From the NCBI GenBank assembly GCA_011051745.1, contig DRKO01000158.1, forward strand, positions 1-8,302: a stretch of 8,302 nt of DNA, in the 5' to 3' direction. Of the stretch, positions 6,619-8,302 are shown piece by piece; the stretch's first letter is position 1, and each line of letters opens with the position of its first letter. This DNA is from Chloroflexota bacterium (GTDB lineage: Bacteria; Chloroflexota; Anaerolineae; Aggregatilineales; UBA3940). Under the pieces are notes generated by a model, which saw nothing but the letters and a program-made list of their open reading frames with translations, was not told the DNA's origin and ran no database searches. The position numbers and the translations under genes are program-made.

Positions 6619-6649
6619 GGGGCAGCCCGCGTGGCTGCCCCTTCTCGTT
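6619..6649 (+). terminator. Strong intergenic hairpin, terminator-like on the + strand
   Basis: GGGGCAGCC (6619-6627) pairs perfectly with GGCTGCCCC (6633-6641) around a 5-nt loop, and TTCTCGTT (6642-6649) follows on the + strand. The T-rich side points to termination of a + strand transcript. On the - strand the hairpin is followed by a purine-rich stretch with no U-run, so there it would be a leader structure upstream of an AAGGAGGTG sequence (6601-6609). Confidence 0.45.
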
Positions 6650-6740
6650 GGGCGGGGGCTACCCTTCTCTTCCGATTTCCCAGTCTACGACATTTTCCGC
6701 GCGTGAGAAACCAAAACAAGAGTCGCCCCCTTAGGGAGAT

Positions 6741-6780
6741 AAGAAATTCCCCGGCCTGCCCGTCTCCGAACGGGCCGGGG
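6741..6780 (-). terminator. Terminator of the leucyl-tRNA synthetase gene
   Basis: On the - strand a GC-rich hairpin begins 28 nt after the leuS stop. CCCCGG (6749-6754) pairs with CCGGGG (6775-6780), with an inner CCCG/CGGG stem (6759-6762 with 6771-6774) closing an 8-nt loop. The - strand then reads AATTTCTT (6741-6748), a U-rich tail. Position, stem and tail fit a rho-independent terminator. Confidence 0.75.
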
Positions 6781-6807
6781 AGACATCTCAGGGAAGAAGA
6801 CCGGCGC

Positions 6808-8302
<1,495 letters not shown>

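Larger units (their letters stand above)
6485..6748. other. Intergenic region without a confident gene
   Basis: This stretch lies between the leucyl-tRNA synthetase terminator and the aminotransferase gene. It holds the hairpin at 6619-6641, a CCACCTCCTT tract (6600-6609) that reads as AAGGAGGTG(G) on the - strand, and the weak + strand promoter match. It also has a 35-codon - strand reading frame from ATG 6588 whose TGA overlaps the aminotransferase ATG as TGATG. I see no clear promoter for the aminotransferase on the - strand. A 134-codon + strand frame crosses the region but has no protein-like features. Confidence 0.5.

Noticed and set aside
6330..6734. Open + strand frame of 134 codons across the intergenic region
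   Set aside because: It begins inside the aminotransferase gene on the opposite strand, runs through the hairpin at 6619-6641, and looks like low-quality shadow translation.
6485..6748. T-box or other aminoacyl-tRNA-sensing riboswitch
   Set aside because: The region lies downstream, not upstream, of leuS, and I could not find the conserved T-box sequence (AGGGUGGNACCGCG type). The AAGGGTAGCC stretch is only superficially similar.

Overview
The window is about 8.3 kb of GC-rich bacterial DNA. Its style suits a Chloroflexota (Anaerolineae-like) genome or metagenome bin: short Pro-Asp-Trp-Leu motifs in a small acidic membrane protein, a P/T-rich lipoprotein with a Cys-flanked carboxypeptidase-regulatory-like domain, and a VC1184-type aminotransferase-fold gene. 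This placement is inferred from protein style only; no rRNA or other phylogenetic marker was analysed.

Layout, left to right. The 3' end of a dodecin gene (+, to 124) closes with a terminator hairpin (153-192). A consensus -35 promoter (247-275) then drives a small acidic protein with one C-terminal membrane helix (+, 327-752). That gene converges on a membrane-anchored penicillin-acylase-family Ntn hydrolase (-, 823-3357), and a terminator hairpin between them (781-807) can serve both strands. The acylase has its own candidate promoter (3489-3517) and a structured leader. Upstream of it on the same strand is a class II-type histone-deacetylase-fold amidohydrolase (-, 3539-4576). Diverging from that gene is a Tat-type lipoprotein (+, 4675-5166) whose -10 box sits at the distance expected for a leaderless mRNA. 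It converges, with a 10-nt gap, on an aminotransferase class V protein of the 'cysteine desulfurase-like' VC1184 type (-, 5177-6481). After a 326-nt intergenic region with a strong hairpin and a CCACCTCCTT tract comes the C-terminal two thirds or so of leucyl-tRNA synthetase (-, 6808 to the window edge), which has its own terminator.

The genes look like separate, mostly single-gene transcription units and not a pathway operon. Two neighbours are amide hydrolases (acylase and deacetylase-like), but each is self-contained and nothing ties them to one substrate. I found no CRISPR array, transposon, tRNA, rRNA or phage gene, and no convincing new multi-gene system. The parts most worth a second look are regulatory: the 6485-6748 intergenic region, the acylase leader and the leaderless lipoprotein start. 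Two protein points also stand out: the tandem P-D/E-W-L motif protein and the missing desulfurase cysteine.
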